Notes under the pieces: model-generated
Databases searched by the model: none
Seen by the model: only the letters and a program-made list of their open reading frames with translations
Told to the model about the DNA's origin: nothing
Shown here: one piece after another, positions 11,226 through 23,757 of the stretch
Layout: every line of letters starts with the position of its first letter
Numbering within the stretch: position 1 is the first letter of the stretch
From: Megascapheus bottae
Taxonomy: Eukaryota; Chordata; Mammalia; Rodentia; Geomyidae
Length of the DNA stretch: 64,000 nucleotides
Direction of reading: 5' to 3'
NCBI GenBank assembly: GCA_024803745.1
Contig: JANJXV010000024.1
Location: forward strand, 14,458,427 to 14,522,426
Made by a program: the position numbers and the translations under genes

Positions 11226-12194
11226 AGATGAGTGTCTGGCTGTCCTGAGGTGCATTCGAATTAGACCTCCCTCCACTTCCCCAGTACTGGAAACAGTTCC
11301 AAATGGGACTCATAGCAGGCCCTGACAAAGACCAATGCGGGAGAAATGTCAAGCCACCCAGAGAAGTCTGAATATCACTAAAAAGACAAAGAAAAAAAGC
11401 CCAACCTGAGCCTGGAGGACATGTTTACAAGGGTCATGACATGACTTTTTCCTGCCTGTCTCTTGCCTGTCTCCTCTCACTTTTCAAGTTCTGTTCAGAG
11501 TATCAGCCATCCCCTTCCTATTTCCTCATCTCAAGTTGACCCACTGCTATTGTGTCCTCTGCCCTCTGCGTGGGACAGCAGGGACAGAAATCGCCTGGAG
11601 CTGCTCACCTGAGCAGCTTGCAACCAAGAGGGAGGCGGGCACAGGTGCAAGATGGGGCTGCATAGTGTCCCCCAGAACTGGAGCTAAGCTTGGGTCTCTC
11701 CCTCCCCATGTGCATGGCCTCCGGGTCTTTGTCTTTTTCTCTGGCCAGCTCTGGTCTCCCCTAGATTCCCACAGGAAACCCCAGGCAGCAGCTCTGCAGA
11801 CAGGTGGCCATGGATCAATGCCACGGGCCTGGTGGTTTCAGGTGAGCTGGAAGAACTCTCCTCCGCTGTTTGATCTTTATGCTGCTTTATGTGTGTCTCG
11901 TGGTTACAAATAGCTCCACAGTGGCACTGGGACATTACAGTAATGTGACCATTCAGATCGAGTGGATGCAAAGATAGCTGCAGCTGCTTTTAACTACGGA
12001 ACATTTAGCCTTCAATAATGGTGTTTCTGGGTCCCTCTGGAACTTTCCTCATGGACGTACCTGGGATATCTCCCTCCCTCCCTCCTTCCCATCACAGCCC
12101 TGGTACCTGAGGAGAGACAAAGACCTTTGTCCCTTCTGTTGACAATTCAGATAAGGGAGCGGCATGCAGAAGAGACTTGGGACTGATCTGGCTA
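11226..12194. other. single-copy-looking noncoding sequence
   Basis: Relatively GC-rich, with no recognisable repeat. A 125-codon forward frame (11536-11913) and a 95-codon reverse frame (11684-11971) overlap. Neither resembles a known protein, and I do not call a gene. Confidence 0.45.
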
Positions 12195-12350
12195 TAATAG
12201 TAACAATAATTTATATGTACTTCCTCTATGCCAGGGGGATAAAGCTGTTGTCCCACCTTGAGGATAGACGAGGGAACAGAGGCTGAGTTTCAGCAGCTTT
12301 CCCAGGTGTGAGGGGGATATGCTCTGTTCAAAGCCTAAGCCCCTGACTAT
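12195..12350 (-). mobile_element. MIR SINE fragment, antisense
   Basis: The order 'cttcctctatgccaggggga', then 'gaacagaggctgagtttcag', then 'cagctttcccaggtgtg' follows the antisense core of the ancient mammalian MIR element. It is diverged, and the boundaries are approximate. Confidence 0.5.
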
Positions 12351-12612
12351 CCCAGGAAAATTCTAAAGCAGAAGAAGCTGCTGTTTTCCAGGCCCTCCCT
12401 CCTGCTCCCACCCGCCTCCCCCAGATGGTGTCCTCTTTCTGTCCTGGATCCTCATCATCCTGCCTTCACAGGAGCCAGGCTGACTTTTGTTGAGTCTGGA
12501 GCCCCACTGTTGTCAGTGTTCTGTGATGGGATGTTGGGAATTCCTCCCTCCCCTTGAGGTAAGACTATTCCTATGAAATGGTCGAAGCTGAGCTAGCTGC
12601 TTGAACTTCTAA

Positions 12613-13191
12613 TACTGCCTATATTTTTATTATATATATATATATATGTAATTTTACTGTTGGGATAATGTATAGAGTTACATTTGTCAGGTAGTAGGTG
12701 CATTACTTCTCACACATTGATACCCCTTCTCATGTTTTTGTCCTCATTTCCCTCCCCCCACCCCTCCCAATCATCTTGTTTTACCCGCTTTCCTTCCCTA
12801 TTTCAAATAGACAAATAAATGTGTATATAATATACCAGGTAACAAAGTCAGAACCAGTAACAACATGAGATTAACAATAGGGCAAAAAAAGAGAAGAGAA
12901 ATAATATAGTATATTAAGAACAACAATGACACAAGATAAACCTCTTGTTTCCATATCCTAGAGATCCTTTCATTTAGTCTCATCCTATATGACCTTATAT
13001 GTCTAGTTTTGAGCTATTGTAATCCTCTGCTAGGAGAGTCCTAGATGTGTACTAATTATTACAAATGAGGGAAATCATTGAGTCTATGTTCCCTTGGGTC
13101 TGGCTTACTTCATTTAATATGATTTTTTTCCAAGTCTTTCCATTTCCTTACAAATGGGATGATGTCATTCTTTCTGATTGCTACTGCCTAT
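12613..13191 (-). mobile_element. 5'-truncated LINE-1, antisense, with target-site duplication
   Basis: Reading the minus strand, the element contains the end of ORF2 (about 13080-13180, antisense 'ggcttacttcatttaatatg') followed by a 3' UTR with a pyrimidine-rich block near 12750. The 10-bp motif 'tactgcctat' is present at 12613-12622 and at 13182-13191, giving a clean target-site duplication. The A tail has mutated into an AT dinucleotide run at about 12632-12647. It has no coding capacity. Confidence 0.85.
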
Positions 13192-13400
13192 TTTATTTAA
13201 ATTAATATTACCGTCGCTTTGGCTTTGCTCATGGTTGGTGTATCACTACTCGAGCCTCATCTCCAGTTCTGGCCTTTTGTTGGTTAGTTGAGATAAGAAT
13301 CACTTGGATTTGTCTTTCTGGGGTATCTCCCAATTGTGATCCTCAGATCTCAGTTTCCTGAATAGCCAGGGTTGTAAGTGTGCACCTACTGTATTTCCCA
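13192..13400 (-). mobile_element. B1-ID composite SINE, antisense
   Basis: Antisense SINE wording: 'gataagaatcacttggattt', 'gatcctcagatctcagtttc', 'gaatagccagggttgtaagt'. It abuts the 3'-proximal duplication of the LINE-1 at 12.6-13.2 kb, so two retroposons sit side by side. Confidence 0.7.
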
Positions 13401-14763
13401 TCCCACAAGAAAGAAAATGGAGCCCTGAGCAAGGAAATACCACCCCATGACTTACTAAGGCTGCAAAATCTGCTATCTGAATGAATTAATTCCCTGGAAC
13501 CTCAATGAAGGAAAGTGAGGCTCAAAGGGCAAATGCCTTAGCTGACTGTGAGTAAGAGAGGTTATGAATGGAACCAGTTCTCTCTTCCCAGTTCTTTGTT
13601 CTTTCTACCATGATACCAGGCTTTGACTCAGGCTCAAAATTGCCTGAATGAATATTTTTAAAACATTACTTGGAGCTCAGGAGATTACTGACTAAAATCC
13701 TCCCATAGACTGTAGTTCCTATGCATCTCCTTAGAGAGCCTTCCTCTCTTGGCACACAGCTTGGTTATCAAGGTAAGGGTGCTTCTGGACATGCCCGGAG
13801 AAGTGGTTGGGATCTTGACCTTTGGCTTTGCAAAACCTTCCTTCCTCTTCCCACAAAGAATTCAGGCAGCCCTTCTTTCTCCTTCAGATTTATCTTCTCC
13901 CTGTCTGAGTTCTTCTCCCAAATAGGTGGGGAAGGGTTTCTGGTTCCATGTTCACAGGCCTTTTCTTTAGCCTGTCCTGGACAGGAGAGGTGTATGTTGG
14001 GGGAGGGTGCCCCACTCAAAGGAAAATCAAGTGGCCAAGGCCTGCAATTTGTCATACTAACAGCAGAGGGCATACCTGTCCTTGAAGAACAAATCATGTC
14101 TGCCACAGCACTGTCCTTGGGTGAAATTGTATGGGATGGCCCCAGCTTTGGAGAAAGGCCCCCAAGTCTCTTGTGTATGTGCGTACGATCCTGGGTTCCA
14201 TAGATTCTGTGCTTTTTCAGTTGCTCTGTCTCTAAGGAAGCAGAGGAGTGGTGGGGTGAGCAGAAAGAGGATAGGCAGCTGGGCTTAGGGCCACAGGAGC
14301 TGGGTCTCCTCAGATAAGTCTCCTGAGTGCAGGTCACAGGATGTCAGACAAGACCAACTCTGAACGCGAGGGATTTGTAAACTTAGATCTCCCAGGGTGA
14401 TCTGCCTCTGAATAACAGGAGACTTTTAAAATAAGACCATCTCCAAAACCCTCCCGGGGTCCACATGTTGAGTTCCAGCCTTGTTCTTCTTATCATTTCC
14501 CTGTGAGGATTGTTGTGGATGACACTGCCACGGTGATAAGATCTGGGGACTTTGGGTCCTTCCTTTTCACCACCAAATAAAGAACTAAAAGGCAGGAAAA
14601 CTGAGAGTAGAGACGAAGTTTATTCAAAACTGAGAATAAAGCATCAGGGAAACTGAGGAAAGCCCCTCTTAGCTCCTGGTGGGTTGATACACATCCCCAA
14701 TTGGGACTTGCTGGGAGGTCTGCCTTAAGCCATATGATGTCTTGTCTACCTGCTTCCTGGGCC
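13401..14763. other. noncoding sequence; MIR-like patch and opposed open frames
   Basis: Positions 13500-13620 carry a MIR-like antisense phrase ('gaggctcaaagggcaaatgc'). Between 13721 and 14337 there are two long opposed frames: 160 codons on plus and 189 codons on minus. Neither translation has a domain or composition I can assign, and each is the shadow of the other, so no gene is called. Confidence 0.4.
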
Positions 14764-14841
14764 AGGAGGAAGAGGGGAAAAGGGGAGGGGGGAGAGAGAA
14801 AGAGGGAGGGAGGGAGGGAGGGAGGGAGGGAGGGAGGGAGG

Positions 14842-14877
<36 letters not shown>

Positions 14878-14890
14878 CAGAGGAGGGGGG
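14764..14890 (+). repeat. (GGGA)n / (GACAGA)n purine tract
   Basis: A GA-rich tract containing about ten tandem GGGA units (about 14804-14843) followed by GA and GACAGA repeats. Closely spaced runs of three Gs give it G-quadruplex-forming potential on the plus strand. Confidence 0.95.
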
Positions 14891-15897
14891 TGGCCTGTTG
14901 TAGTGCTCATTGGAGGCTGCCTTATCTGTGCCCTTGTGTGAGTCTCAGCTGTCATGGTGCCTGGCTTGGTCACTGCCCACCCATGGGTCTGTTCTAGGGT
15001 TGTCAGGAGTGTTTCTTCCATTGGAGCTTAGTTTGGCTCTCTAGGGTCTCCAGGAAGAGCTGGGGTGTTATCTCTACCAGGTCCCCATCTCACATTATTG
15101 GCTTAATCTTTCTTTTTCCCTCTCTCTCAGCTGTGATATGCCCCATGACAGCCAAGAGCATCAGGGTGGTCTTCCTTCTCCTCCCTGCTCTCCGAGGGCG
15201 TCACAACAAGGTTGTCAGATCCTAGAGATGGCTGGCCTGTTGGGACATCTGCCCAGGTGGGAACTCCTTTCCTGATGGGTGGTTCCCTTAGCAACACTCA
15301 CACACGGTACATAGTGAGTGGAGAAAGAACTGCTAAGCCCGGTGCCTCTACTAAAGGAGGGATGCTGGGAGAGGCTGGGAAAAGTGAGCTCTGGTTTTCT
15401 GTCTCCTGCCACCTTCCTGGGGCACATGGGGAGAGCTTCCATTGTATTTGTTCTGCTGGCAGCGCTCTGAGTATCCTAGTCACATGAGCCTTGCACCTGG
15501 CCCTCTTGAGAAGGGAAACTGAGGGCAGAATAGGAGAAAGGGCAACTTCTGGAAGACACCAGAGGAGGGAAAGTGAAAATAGCAGATGAAACGATGGTCA
15601 GTTGACCTTGGAAGCCTGTGCTTTGCTGAGCTGTGGTGGTAGCTGGGGATGTGGGAGAGTTAGGAGACTGATCCTGGCAGCCGCTTGGTACGCTATCTAC
15701 TCATCTAGACAAAACGGGCGCTCGCAACATCCAGAAATGGAGTGGAAGGCACAAGTAGCTTTGGAGGCAGGTTGTGCGTATGTGTGCACACGTGTGCAAT
15801 GAAAAATGCACCAAAGTGCAAGCACTGTGACACTTTAGGTAGGTAAAGAGTGTCTGCCTACATGGATCCCCTCAAAAACACATATGTGTTCACATTC

Positions 15898-15899
<2 letters not shown>
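14891..15899. other. single-copy-looking noncoding sequence
   Basis: No recognisable repeat. Frames of up to 91 codons on both strands at 15.2-15.5 kb overlap one another and lack known motifs. Confidence 0.45.

Positions 15900-15944
<45 letters not shown>
15900..15944 (+). repeat. (AC)n microsatellite
   Basis: About 22 uninterrupted AC repeats. Confidence 0.97.
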
Positions 15945-15946
<2 letters not shown>

Positions 15947-18479
15947 TCACATTGGCCCCTATGGCAAAGAACCATTTACTTGTAGAAATGTCTCTTACAA
16001 CATATGAATAAAATATGCAGGCTCATGCTAACTTACAAAACTCTGGAGGAAGAGAAGGGACATGAAGGGAAGAGATGGGGGGAAGATGTGGGGAAAAGCA
16101 CTTAGCCTCCACTCCCGGGCTTTGGTGTAAGCATCATACTTCATGATATGTCCCATCTGATTTTCCAACTCATTGAAAGCCTTGGCCGGCTGCTTTGAGG
16201 ACTCCACTGATCAAGTCCCAGAGCTCTGACAGGCGCCCTGGGAAGAAGTTCCCCAAGGAGAGCTAAATATGAAACCTGAGCTGGATGAGATCTTGGGGTA
16301 GACACTGGGAGAAGAGGTTGGGGGGCAGCCAGGGGGCATTGCCTGGGAAGACATAACAGGTCAGGCTAGGCAGGAGGGCTGGAGGTTCTGGAAACTTCCA
16401 TGGCCCTGCCTGGACTTCTTTGAAGTGGGTGTATGAATGTTCACTGGCTTGCCTATCCTGGGATGCACCCTTATGTGTATAAACTTGTGTGTACAAATGT
16501 GGAATGATGTGGGAAGAGCTGACACATTTCAGGATGACAGCGTCATCTTTGCAGATTTCCAAACCTTGAGACTTTGACATTGCTAAGGACCAGAGTGTCA
16601 CTCTGCAAAGCCCTCTCCATTCCCTTCTCCCAATCTCCTCTCTGTTTGGTCCTTGGTCTTGCAAGCTATCCTCCATTTTCCTCTACCAGCCCCTGTCCTC
16701 TGCCTATGACAGAAGCTTCTAGAAGGAAAAGGAGGTTCTATGTGGACACATTCATCCGAGTGCATGGAGTGAGCAGGCAGCTGGCATGTTGGCATGCTAG
16801 AGAGCATTGTGTGAAGGACCTGAAATACCTAGCAGACGAGGGGTGATTCAAAAGCAAGAGACTTGTTCTGGGTGAGGCAGTGGGGACCTAATTAGCCTCT
16901 GCTGCAGCTGCTTCCTTTAGCCCATTACTACTAGGGCCCATAGACAGCCCCAGTCTGAGATTCACCCACAATCTTTCTCTTCCCAAAGAAGTAGAGTTTG
17001 GAGGGTCCCCACTCTACTATCAGAGATACTTTGACTCTTGCCTTCAATTTCAAAGCCAGACCCCAGAGAGAGAGACCCTTCTACTTTTTAGCTGTCGTAG
17101 CCCCCACCCACAAACTGAAGTCCTGAGGTCAGGCCTCTGCATGCAGAGACAGAGGGGTCCAGTGTGAACCTCTATGTCTCCCCATCATGAAAAAATGCTA
17201 GCCTCTGTGGGCCTGGTGGCTGGGTAAGAGAATTGTGACTGATGTTTACATACTACCTGCACACTCTGTGTGCAAAGATTTTTAATAAATGGCTTGGAAA
17301 ATGGTGTCTCTAAAATTACATTAGAATTTCTCTACTCCTGGACTATGCCAGGCAACTACTAGCTATGAGCCAGAGAGAAACAGAGGCTTGGTTATCCTGG
17401 AGAGAAATAGCACAATTATTTTCTGGAATATCATTCCTGCCAGGAAGCCCTGGGTCTCTATAATGCGCAATTTCTCCTTTCAAAAAAAGAAAAATCTAAA
17501 ATAAAAATAAGAGCAGGCAACTCCATACCAGTTTCTTTTAGGGGAAAGAACATCAGATGCTGCCATAGGAATATGTCCAACTCTGAGAAACAATTAGAGA
17601 ATGGAAGGCACATGTGAGGTGAGGGTGGAGAAGTTTGCTAGGCTTAGAGAGGTGCCCTTACTACGCCATCTGTCACCAGCCTACACCTCAAGGGAGTGTG
17701 ACAGGCAGCGTGTCCGCCCCTCTACCAGGCGATCCCCAGAAACAACAGCATACTGTGCTTTGCTAAGGACTTCTTATGTCCAATATGAGGGAGCACTAAG
17801 GCATTAAGTTAGGCATCAGAAGGACATCTAGCTGTCAATATTCACAGAGAAGGATCTGGACTTTCTTCTCTCATAATCTTCACATGGAATTTTTTTCCCC
17901 TTTATAGCTCACAGCACTGGGGGAGGATGAGATCAGTCCTGTGTACATTTTAAATGAAGGCTTAGAGGTACTGAATATTTTAATATCCTGTTAACATTCC
18001 TCTGCTAACCAGTCTTTCTGCTCTCCAGGATCAGACTGATGTGTGGGTTTTATTTGACCATTTCCCCTCAATCCCCTGCTCACACACCTGGTGCTTTGTA
18101 TTGGTGGCTGTGATTGTGCCCTGGAGAACTAAGATGGCCTCTGAGATGACCCTAGGCACAGGGATCAAAGTTCTAGGAATCCTCACTAAACCCCTGTCCC
18201 CCCTGCTCCCCCTCCTGCCAGCGGGGTCCCTGGCTTCCAGAGCAAGTCAGGTTTGCTAGCTCAAGTAAATTCTGTAGGGGATTGACCTAATTTTCAGAGT
18301 GGAAAGGGTAACAAAGCCCCAGTCAAACTCCTGGAAGTGGCAGATAAACAGTGTCTATGAGAAGAAAAAAAAAAGTTAAATGGATCTCCCAAGGAGAATG
18401 GCCCTGAGCTCTTAAAGGAGAGCTCCAAGGTCCTGGAGTATCCACGTCTGCAAGGGGGGTTTTGCCTTGCTGCCACCTC
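15945..18479. other. single-copy-looking noncoding sequence
   Basis: A 2.5-kb stretch without a clear interspersed repeat. The 137-codon reverse frame at 16263-16676 overlaps a 90-codon forward frame, and neither is recognisable. A weak MIR-like phrase is visible near 17900-17970. I see no exon-like signature that I can defend. Confidence 0.4.
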
Positions 18480-18585
18480 ACTGTGCTGCCACGAGGAAAA
18501 CTGAGGTTCAGAGAAATTAAATATCTTGCCTACATGGCCCAACTAGTAAATGAGCAAAGCCCGAATTGGAATCCAGTGCTACTGT
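18480..18585 (-). mobile_element. MIR SINE fragment, antisense
   Basis: The phrase 'ctgaggttcagagaaattaa', then 'cttgcctacatggcccaact', then 'gtaaatgagcaaagcccgaa' is a good match to the antisense core of MIR, which descends from a tRNA promoter region. Confidence 0.7.
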
Positions 18586-20514
18586 TTTTTTTTTTTTCAA
18601 ATCAAGGTCTCTTTTTCCCTATAGGGGTGCTGTCCCAGCTTTAAAATGCAGCCTCCGAGTCTCTGGTCTGGGGTGAAGCCTGGGCTCTGCTGAAACCAGG
18701 TGCGAGTTCTGATGAGAGATTGTCTTCTTCCTCAAATGGCTGCCATGATGCCCTCCATTATGTCACCATCCTTACATTGGGACTTGCTGTCCAGTGCCAG
18801 GTCCTTCCCTGTGAATCCCAGATGTATGTGTGACTGAGGATGAAGGGATGCCAGGTGGCTTTGGAGGCTTCATTAAAGTGCGTGTCACATTGCTCTGGCT
18901 TTCTTGGGACACTTTGCTCTCAGAATCCAGGTGCCACGCTGTCAGCAAGCACAAGGAGTCCCAGGAAAAGCAGTCTGAAGGTGTCTGGCCAGCAGTTCCA
19001 GGTGAGACCTCAGTTCAAGCCAGGTGCATGAATGAGCTGGTGCCTCGGATAGGCAGTCATCCAGTCCCCCAGCCCATAACATTTCCCAGCTGAGGCCTCA
19101 GACGTGATGGAGTAGAATCAAGCCATCTTCACAGAGCCCTTTGTGGAATTCCTATCAGAAGCTCAGCCAGAGAGAGTGGATGCTGGCAGTTCTGCACTAT
19201 GAAACGCCTCATGGCCATGGCGAGGAGAAAGAGAGCCCCAGGGCAGGGCTGTTGAGACTGTGAGCAAGGAGGAATGCGGGATTTATGACAGTGAGGACAG
19301 GAGTGGGGCATTCCTCATTCTCCAATGTGCCTTTCTAAACAATTGACTTCTCAATGAGTCTCGTCTTACAGACGGGAAGCCTCCTTTTCAGACTCTCTTC
19401 CTGATGAGATTTATGAAGGTGAAGTGCTTGCCTGTGTTCATACAGGGGTGAGGGGTTCCCTCACCCCCCTCCAGAATGCACATTAAAGCTGGGCTACCTC
19501 AATCCTGCTACACCTCACCAGGCCTCCTTCAGCCCTTGACAAGTAAAATATCACTTGGCACCTGGCACCAAGACTATGCATGGCTGGAAAGAGCCACTTG
19601 GTATGATTGGTTGTGTGCCTTTAGTACCTATCATGTGAGAAGGAGAATCTGGAATGTTGTTTAATAACTAGAGGAAAGCAGTAGGATGGTAGTGTTATCC
19701 ATCAAACTCTGAGTACTAAGTTCATCCAGAAAAGTCAGTCCTAGGGTGGCTGAAGGGGTTGTGTGTGGTGAGCAGGTGTTGGGGGCTCTGAGACTGTCTG
19801 GCAGCAGAATCCTCCAATCTCCTGTGGAATGGCAGAGTCTCTTCAGAAGTGTGGAAGCCCAAGAATACTCATTCCTTAGCTCTGGGCAAGATGGCAGACA
19901 GGTGGGCCCCAGGCCTGCTCAGGTGCTCATTTCCTGTCCTGTTTGCCTCTGTCTCCACTTCCCAACCATTCACATGCCCTGATCCTGGCCCCAGAAGGCT
20001 CTTGTGTCCTGAGGTCCCTGAAGTGGGCCCATCTTCTTCCTATCATGGCATGCTTTGGTGTCTGGAACCTGTGTGAGGAACATAGCCTACGTGAGACAGT
20101 ACTGTGGGAGGGGTACAGGAGCTATGCTGGTGTGGGGTTTATTCCGATCTCCCTCTTGCATGGAAGGAACTAGTAAATTCCTAGAAGGAGGTCACCTTCC
20201 ATCTTTTGTGTGAAGGGATGCTGCAATCTTCCAAAGCTCCTTGGCTTCCCAGCATTGAGCCCAAGGAAACAGCATCTTATATGATGGGAAGACCAGTGTG
20301 ATGTGTCAGTTGTCTTACTCTGATAGCGGGCACTAGAATTGTTGGGATGGTGATGCACGATATACACGTGATTAACATCTACAATCAGTTGTTTTTAAGT
20401 ATCAGAGATTACCTGGCAGAAATCCTTACTGTGCTGCTCAGGGGTCACAGTTATGATGACAATAGACGTGAACGTGGTAGAAGATGAGACTGATCTGAGA
20501 ATGTTTGGTCCTTG
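18586..20514. other. single-copy-looking noncoding sequence
   Basis: A run of 12 Ts lies at about 18587-18598. Otherwise it is unique-looking, with no coding signature. Frames of 60-87 codons on both strands are considered chance. Confidence 0.45.
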
Positions 20515-20657
20515 GTTTCTCCCTTCATTCCCTCCTTCTTCCCTTCATTCCTCACTCTCTTTTTCCTCCTTCCTCCTCCTGTCCCTCCCTCTCCTCTCTC
20601 TCTACCCCCCTCTCTCTCCCTGCCTCTCCTCCTCCCCTCTCTCTCTCTCACTCTCTT
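20515..20657 (+). repeat. polypyrimidine tract at a SINE tail
   Basis: CT-rich with a few interruptions. It directly abuts the tail side of an antisense SINE starting at 20660, so it probably grew from the SINE's A-rich 3' end. Confidence 0.9.
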
Positions 20658-20659
20658 TG

Positions 20660-20882
20660 TGCTGGAATTGGGACTTGAACTCAGGGCCTGAGTCCTCAGA
20701 TGACTTTTCTACTTCAGGCTGCCACTTTACCACTCAAGCCACACTTTCAATTCTGGCTTTTTGATGGCTAATTGGAGATGAGTCTCATGGGCTTTTCTGC
20801 CCAAGCTGGTCTTGAATGGTGATCCTCAGATATCACCTAGTAAGTGGCTAGGAGTACAGGCATGAGGCACCAGCATCTGGCC
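20660..20882 (-). mobile_element. B1-ID composite SINE, antisense
   Basis: The antisense ID-like half ('cttgaactcagggcctgagt', 'ttaccactcaagccacactt') is followed by the antisense B1 half ('ggtgatcctcagatatcacc', 'ggctaggagtacaggcatga'). Full length and fairly well preserved. Confidence 0.85.
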
Positions 20883-21712
20883 AAGAGCACACATTTTCTG
20901 AACTCATGTCCTGTGAACTTTAGCAGCTGCATGGAATATGCAGGGAGGGGGCTGGTACAAAAAGCATGGGGCTCAGAGCCAAAGGCTTGGGTTCAAGTGG
21001 TCCTGGCTGCCTACCTCCTATGGCTGATCTGTAACCTAAGGAGAACTCCAGGAATGCTTAGAATAAATAAGGTAGGACGTTGAAGTATTTTGTAAAGCGA
21101 TAGCCATGTGTCATTTGTAATCTCTGAACTTTCTGAATACTCAAGATTCATACCACAAATTATCTAGGTAATTAATTTTTGGAAAGAATATGACCATTGG
21201 ATGGAAGTGGACTTGGCTCTCTTTCCCCTGAATGACAGTTCAACACAGTCAGACAGGAAGACAAAAACTTGGGCCCTTCGTCAAAAGCCATTAAAACTGT
21301 CAAGAGAATGTAAAAGAGGTCTATCACGGATGCAGAATCTGAGGTTACTGAAACGTGGTATAAGGCAACACTAGGGAATCGGAGGGAGTTTGGGGAGATA
21401 TTTGGGCCGCAGCAGGTGCTCAAAGAGGAGCACTATGTGTCCTGCTGACCTTGACTTTCAGAGCTAATGATCCTCGGGAGCTTCTGGCTGTGGGCTCAGG
21501 GGAATGTTTTGGGCTGGTGACCCTGTCCAGAAGGTGGGGGCCGGGAGCAAGAAGGCTTCTGCTAACATTGTGCAAGAGAGTCTACTTTGCCGGCAGGGAG
21601 GTTCATGGGGTTTCTTACACACACACTGGTCTGCCAAGTACCCTGTGCCCCTCTCCTGAGATTGCTTTTAGCATCCTAAGGCTTGAGGGCCTGCCCACCT
21701 GCCTTTCTTCCT
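20883..21712. other. single-copy-looking noncoding sequence
   Basis: No recognisable repeat or gene. The 83-codon reverse frame at 21172-21423 has no known motif. Confidence 0.45.
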
Positions 21713-21853
21713 TTTCTTGCCTTCCCCTTTTTTCCTTCCCTTCCCTCCCTCTCTCCCTCCCTATTCTCTCCTTCCTTCCTTCCTTCCTTCCTTCCTTCCT
21801 TCCTTCCTTCCTTCCTTCCTTCCTTCCTTCCTTCCTTCCTTCCTTCCTTCCCT
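21713..21853 (+). repeat. (CCTT)n tetranucleotide array with degenerate flank
   Basis: A CT-rich lead-in is followed by an uninterrupted array of about 20 CCTT units (21770-21851). The proline/serine/phenylalanine-rich forward frames and the lysine/glutamate/glycine/arginine-rich reverse frame are artefacts of the array. Confidence 0.97.
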
Positions 21854-23562
21854 CTCTCATTGTGTGTCTCTAAGACTGACCTGAGAGTTTCATGTGGTCA
21901 AAGGCCATCGTGCCTTGTCTTGTGGCACATAAAGCTTAATGAATACTTGAAAATGTCTCCAATTCTGGGACCATTCAGTTCCTTAGTCAACACTTGATAT
22001 AGCTGTATTACTGTGTGTACTATATTAGGGGGCTCTTTAAGAAAGTGATGAAGGAGGAGGGTGAGAGGGGAGAAGGGAAAGGAGAAGGAGAGGGGAACAC
22101 AGGGAGATAATTAACAACAGAAATAGCAAAACCAATTCCTATCCTTAAGGGATTTGCAACTTCCATTGAAGGAGGTGAAACGTAGTAACAGTGTTAAGGG
22201 TTTGCTCCTACATAGCATAATGAGCTTCGTTCTATGGCATCTCATCTGTGCAAAACCTAGCAGCCAGCTTGTGAGTATGCAAAGGCAATCACCTGAGGAG
22301 CAGCCTGGTGGTGAAAGTGAAGAGGGAGACCCAGCTTGCCCTGGATAGGGTATAGTTGGGTTAATGAGGGCTGCATCTGGAGGGGGAAAGAGACCAGAAG
22401 TGGGCCATTGGTCATTCTCTGAGCACACTGGCAAGTCAGTAACACATTCTTCTGAATCCTGTCAAGATTGATGTCTCAGATCTTGCCCATCTCAAGCTGT
22501 CAGGACCCTCTTCCTTAGAGCACATTGGGGCGGCACAGTCTTGCATTAATTTAGAGCTAATTGTCAGGTAATGAATTCGATTTGGCTCACCATATTGAAA
22601 TCCCTTCTGCTCCCAGCTGAACACCAGTAAATCATTTGCATCACAAATCTTCTCTTCCCTGGATGCTCAGCTTGCCCAAGCTGTTGTTCAGACCCTTCCT
22701 GGCTCCCCCTGTGCCCTGATCTTTGAATGCAGCTGAAATTTTTTTACATCTCCTGGTTAGAGCTGCAGAGCTGAAACTCACCAAGGAAAACTGAGTCTGG
22801 GTAACTGTCTCCAAAAAGCCAAGGATAATAGTTCTCTGTAAGTGCTGGGTCCTGATCATTGCCTAGAAATGCAGTTGCAGCATAAGCCAGCTGAATCAGG
22901 AGCCAGAGGTGAGCCCCAGCCTTTTGTCTTTGACCTGGCTCTCCAGGGAATACTGATGGACGCTGCACAGTCAAGTTCAAGAGCGGCTGGTCTGTCTCTA
23001 GAACATCCACTGGATTCTAGTCAGCGATTCTTCCAAACTCACCTACTATCCTAACCTAGGTTTCTGGATTTTTCTTCAGACGTTTGCACAGGTTTTTCTT
23101 CCTCCTCTGTACTAACTATGATTGTGTTGAAGTAGAGGCAGGGAGAGACAAATGAATTTAAGTGGCTCAGACAAGACAGAAATTCTTATTTCTAGTGTAA
23201 AGAGGCTGAGACGAGATAGTCCAAACTTAATAGGATTGTGAGTTCATCATGATGCTACCTTGCCATTCTACCTTGGCATGCCACCTTGTGACCCATGATG
23301 TCTGTACAAAATCCAGCTATCATATCTGCAATTGAGAGGCTGAGTAATGTGTTGGTTTTATTCTGGGTACTTTTGTCCCTGCTGAGAGATCAGTGTGAGC
23401 ACAGACAATTAGCCACAAGAGATAGTGGACTGAATGCCTAGAAGCAGGAGTGCCAGCAACTTTGTGTGAGTAGTAGCTGGCTCCACTCACTCTGCCCCTC
23501 CTGGACCCCTCTCCTTAACTGAGAACAATCCCTGCAAGGCCTCTGGGCTCTAACACGCAATC
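21854..23562. other. single-copy-looking noncoding sequence
   Basis: No gene or clear interspersed repeat. A block at about 22535-22610 ('gcattaatttagagctaatt', 'gtaatgaattcgatttggct') has conserved-noncoding texture. A purine-rich patch lies at 22046-22105. Confidence 0.4.
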
Positions 23563-23757
23563 TTTTTTTTTTTGCCAGTCCTGAGCTTGAGCTCAGGGCC
23601 TGAGCACTGTCCTTGGACCTTCTCAAGGCTAGAGCTCTACCACTTAAGCCTCAGCACCACTTCTGTTTTTTTCGATGTATGTGGTACCGAGGAATCAAAC
23701 CCGGGTCTTCGTGCATGCTAGGCAAGCACTTTAACCACTAGGCCAAACTCCCGGCCC
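23563..23757 (-). mobile_element. dimeric ID-like SINE, antisense
   Basis: Two ID-like units are in antisense order. The distal unit (23575-23670) has 'gagctcagggcctgagcact' and 'agagctctaccacttaagcc'. The proximal unit (23675-23757) has 'ggtaccgaggaatcaaaccc', the complement of a polymerase III B box, and 'ctaggcaagcactttaacca', the complement of an A box. A T11 run at 23562-23572 is the complement of its A tail. Confidence 0.9.

Noticed and set aside
21451..21997. 140- and 104-codon frames with FLPS repeats, resembling a repeat protein
   Set aside because: The repeat is the CCTT tetranucleotide array read in frame.
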